DNA of 64,000 nucleotides, taken from assembly GCA_022376515.1 (NCBI GenBank), contig WTXI01000198.1, forward strand, positions 1 to 64,000. The letters run 5' to 3'. Shown here in pieces: positions 61,326 to 64,000 of the stretch (position 1 is the stretch's first letter; each line of letters begins with the position of its first letter). This DNA comes from Lactifluus volemus. Taxonomy: Eukaryota > Basidiomycota > Agaricomycetes > Russulales > Russulaceae. The notes under the pieces are model-generated. The model did no database searches, was not told the origin of the DNA, and saw only the letters and a program-made list of their open reading frames with translations. The translations under genes and the position numbers were made by a program.

Positions 61326-63360
61326 GCACCCTTGCTTTGCACGGCAGAGGGTTTGCGATTTGTTTTGTTGTCTTTCCGGGTCTCTCTTGAGGGGAGGTGG
61401 TGGTGATGAGTGGTGATCACGAATGGTACAGTGTGGTGCGTCACCGTCGTTCTTGCTCTCTCTTAACCTTGTTCTTGTCTTTTGCGTTTCACTTCTACTC
61501 CTTGATTTGTTATCATCCCTTACTTACCTCCTAAAGCACCTTCCTCGTCTCTCTTGAACCTGTTTCTGTATTTTCATAAAAAAAATTTGTTTGTTGTTTA
61601 CCGGGATGTGTTATCGTGTCCCGCCGCTCTTTTCTGTGTTAGCCTGCTATTTTTTGATCTCTTTTTTTTCTTTTGTTCCTAACGTTTGAGTGTCACTGTC
61701 GTCTCTTGCTGTAACTATGATATGCACTCTTAAGCTGATACGTGCCGTTCTTGTTCGTCTCTCTACCTTTGCGCCGAGTTGCTATCGTGGGCAAACTACA
61801 CATGCTGCATGAAACGTGGCTACATCTACTGGCACACTTCACTGTGCATTTCAAATGACGACCATGGCACTTTCGGCAAGCTCCTCGCCACAATGCCGCT
61901 ATCATGCTCTTACCCATGGTCCTGGGCCATGGACTCATCAACAGCCCCTTACTGTTCATCCAAAAGACGAGAGTGACGGTAATGTCACTGACAGCGGCTA
62001 GCGGAAAACTGTGAGGCTCAGTTCCCAACCAAAAAGTCGACCGCTAGGCCCCTTTACACTAGTACAGTATAGTCACTCTTGGTGGCAAAGCCGGGTGGTG
62101 CCTCTACGATACTGTAAAACTGGTAAAAAAAGGTTTTGTTTGAAAAAGTGGGCAGCGCGCAGGCGCTGCGAAAAATTAAGCACAGTGCTTGCGTGCGTAG
62201 TGTGCGTGGTAAGGTTATTTATTGCGCCCCCTATCCCCTGAGTATGAAACTGGTGAACTGGTGACTCAACTCATGGAACTACAATATTTAATTCGGCGGT
62301 GCCGTAGGCGCCCGGCGGTGCGTGCGTGCTTGCTCGTGTGACGGTCCGCGTCTAGCTGAACGCATCGCTTACGCCACGCTAAGCTCCGAGTTTGGGTCGC
62401 AGAAATGCGAGGATGACACTACCTAACGTGATTGTTGGGGAAGGAGGGAATATATGTGCCTTACAATTTGATGAATCGTATAGGTTCAGATTGGCAAAGG
62501 TTTCTCTAAACAGAGCGCAATGCGCACAACTTGAAGTGATCTTGTCCCCCTATACAGACCCTTGCAAACTGTTTTTTTTTGAAACCACGCTGCGATTTGA
62601 CCAAGGGCAGTTACCAGAGTCCCTTCAAGTTCAAGTTGAAATGAGTGAGTTAGCCCCATTTTTTTGGACGGGGCCATGCAGTCCACACGTTGTCCTAGGG
62701 GTATCAGAATTTTCTAGTAATTTGGCACCCCTTGGGCGTTAGCACCACTGGAGTTATGGCCGTCTAATCCTCTGGATCCGGCCGTAGCGCTTGTAGGGAA
62801 GCACCATCTACAATTGAGGGAGTTTCGGAAGTAGTAATGTACGTTCCGCCGGTGACAATAGAGTAAAGTTACGCCAGGTGTCGGTGAGGGCGACTTGGAA
62901 ATGTTCTAGAGTGAGCATATATGAATTCGTCAAATTAAACCGTTTCTGGATTGACTTGGAGGATTCATAATTGCTCACTCCAGGGACTACTGTATTGGAA
63001 CCACCATCAGGACCACTTGTTCATCCATTGACAAAGTCACGCACTGGCTGTGTGAACAGTATGACCAAATTGATTCCAAGTCAGCTCAAAGCATGCAGAT
63101 AGGTGATGTTGTGTACAAGTACTCCATGTGGGAAAGACATACTATTATGCCATATCTCCATGTATGTATTGTAGTAATAATGAGACACTTCCAGACTCGG
63201 TCACTCGGATGGCATCACCTGTTGTGAAGTCAGTGAACATGGACAACAGAAGCAGCTAGGGTGTTTCAAAAATTCAACTTGGATTCGGAAGTTGTTACTC
63301 GATGGCGCCACCCATAATTAAGCTCCGACATCATGCCATGACTCATCTGTTTTTCAAGTA
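61326..63360. other. Mostly noncoding stretch
   Basis: The first 400 bases are the pyrimidine-rich 3' flank of the regulator gene. A plus-strand frame at 62398-62742 (about 115 codons) has no family signal, and its composition gives little support. Bases 62000-62400 contain GTGCGTGCGTG-like simple sequence. No RNA gene or transposon end was recognised. Confidence 0.5.
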
Positions 63361-63909
63361 TCAGCCACCAGCAAGACAAGGCATCTTACCAATGTTCTGA
63401 GTCGTAATGAGAAATCTCTATTGCATACACTGTCAACCTTGGGCTGGGAAACCCTTGAAATCATGCAGTGGCTAATCAATCATGGCGCGAATCCGAATAT
63501 TCACTACAAGGATACTCCTCTGCATTCGGCAGCCATATTCAGACAACTCAAGTCATCTACTACTGCAGCACAATGCAACGTCAGAGCCCGTGACAGGCTG
63601 GGCCAGACTCTATTACACTACGCATCGGAATTTTGTTGTCCCGATGTTGCTTGTCTATTGCTTGGCTACGGTGCAGACGTAAATGCGCGGGATAACACCG
63701 GTGGCGAGATCCCATTACATCTGGTTCCTCGCAGGGAGGCGTGGGTGAAACAAATCTACGAGGGGAGGATCGCTCTCGCACGTTTGTTACTTGAGCATGG
63801 CGCGGATATATGTGGGGAGGATAACAAAGGCAGAACTGCATTACAGGTTGCCAGTGAGGAAGATGATGATGAGATGATGCAGCTGATGTCAGAGCACATC
63901 GCCAACTGA
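63361..63909 (+). CDS. Ankyrin-repeat protein, C-terminal exon
   Basis: The frame, open from about 63365 and ending at 63909, encodes about four ankyrin repeats: WLINHGANPNIHYKDTPLHSAA, RLGQTLLHYAS...LLLGYGADVNARDN, PLHL...ALARLLLEHGAD, and NKGRTALQVASEE. It ends in an acidic helix. An AG acceptor near 63361 suggests this is the last exon. The upstream exon was not found in the degenerate-looking sequence before it. Ankyrin repeats mediate protein binding; the partner is unknown. A small piece of a closely related gene is stranded at 20458-20521. Confidence 0.7.
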   Translation, partial: SATSKTRHLTNVLSRNEKSLLHTLSTLGWETLEIMQWLINHGANPNIHYKDTPLHSAAIFRQLKSSTTAAQCNVRARDRLGQTLLHYASEFCCPDVACLLLGYGADVNARDNTGGEIPLHLVPRREAWVKQIYEGRIALARLLLEHGADICGEDNKGRTALQVASEEDDDEMMQLMSEHIAN

Positions 63910-64000
63910 GGTGCGTTTGCGAGCCTATTACTACAGTACTATGACCACGGATATCAACTCTTGCTTCGATTTTTCTGTTTCTACACGCTACAATACTTTA

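Noticed and set aside
62398..62742. Possible small gene
   Set aside because: No homology pattern, poly(T) inside the frame and no sign of introns or promoter; left as unsupported.

Overview
The window is fungal nuclear DNA, almost certainly from a mushroom-forming basidiomycete (Agaricomycetes). The genes have many 45-66 bp GT-AG introns. They include an agaricomycete-type F-box family, a Zn2Cys6 regulator and a TMEM41-like VTT protein. The repeats (Ty3/gypsy, Ty1/copia, LINE and TA-target DNA transposons) are of kinds common in these genomes. No rRNA, tRNA or CRISPR was seen.

Layout. 1-7 kb: a minus-strand gypsy element, of which only the 5' LTR and a decayed gag are in view, lies inside the gag of a plus-strand copia element. 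7-15.2 kb: an ORF with a zinc-finger-like motif is cut by the first of two inverted TIR elements with dense TTAAGT-type subterminal arrays. One of these carries a piece of a host gene that looks like a MOV10/SDE3-type helicase N-terminus. Between them is an F-box pseudogene hit by a LINE fragment and a solo LTR. 15.6-20.3 kb: a complete 4.65-kb transposon with 51-bp TIRs and TA target duplications holds a decayed DDE transposase and an acidic repeat protein. 20.4-56.1 kb: the core of the window, a cluster of F-box genes and ARID (SWI1-like) genes broken up by repeats. 56.3-61.3 kb: two ordinary, apparently intact, divergent genes (a VTT membrane protein and a Zn2Cys6 regulator). 63.4-63.9 kb: an ankyrin-repeat exon.

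The main discovery candidate is the F-box::ARID cluster. Five F-box modules (loci A-E) share their start, first intron and last residues (the INERxAAGxxV region). Each is joined to a different point of the same ARID-type chromatin gene. Locus D joins upstream of its glutamine-rich start. Locus E joins before the ARID domain, C at the ARID domain, B after it, and A to a piece of the last exon. In B-E the reading frame runs across the join. D is a full-length chimera of about 1,708 aa with a tract of 43 uninterrupted CAG codons. C and E carry two ARID domains each. Locus F (53.9-56.1 kb) is a diverged ARID gene without an F-box module and may resemble the parent. F-box proteins normally recruit substrates to SCF ubiquitin ligases, and ARID proteins are SWI/SNF DNA-binding subunits. 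A fusion of the two is unusual; its function here is unknown.

Many copies are decayed by frameshifts, nonsense codons and insertions. D, C and F look the most intact. Exon boundaries and family names rest on reading the sequence alone.
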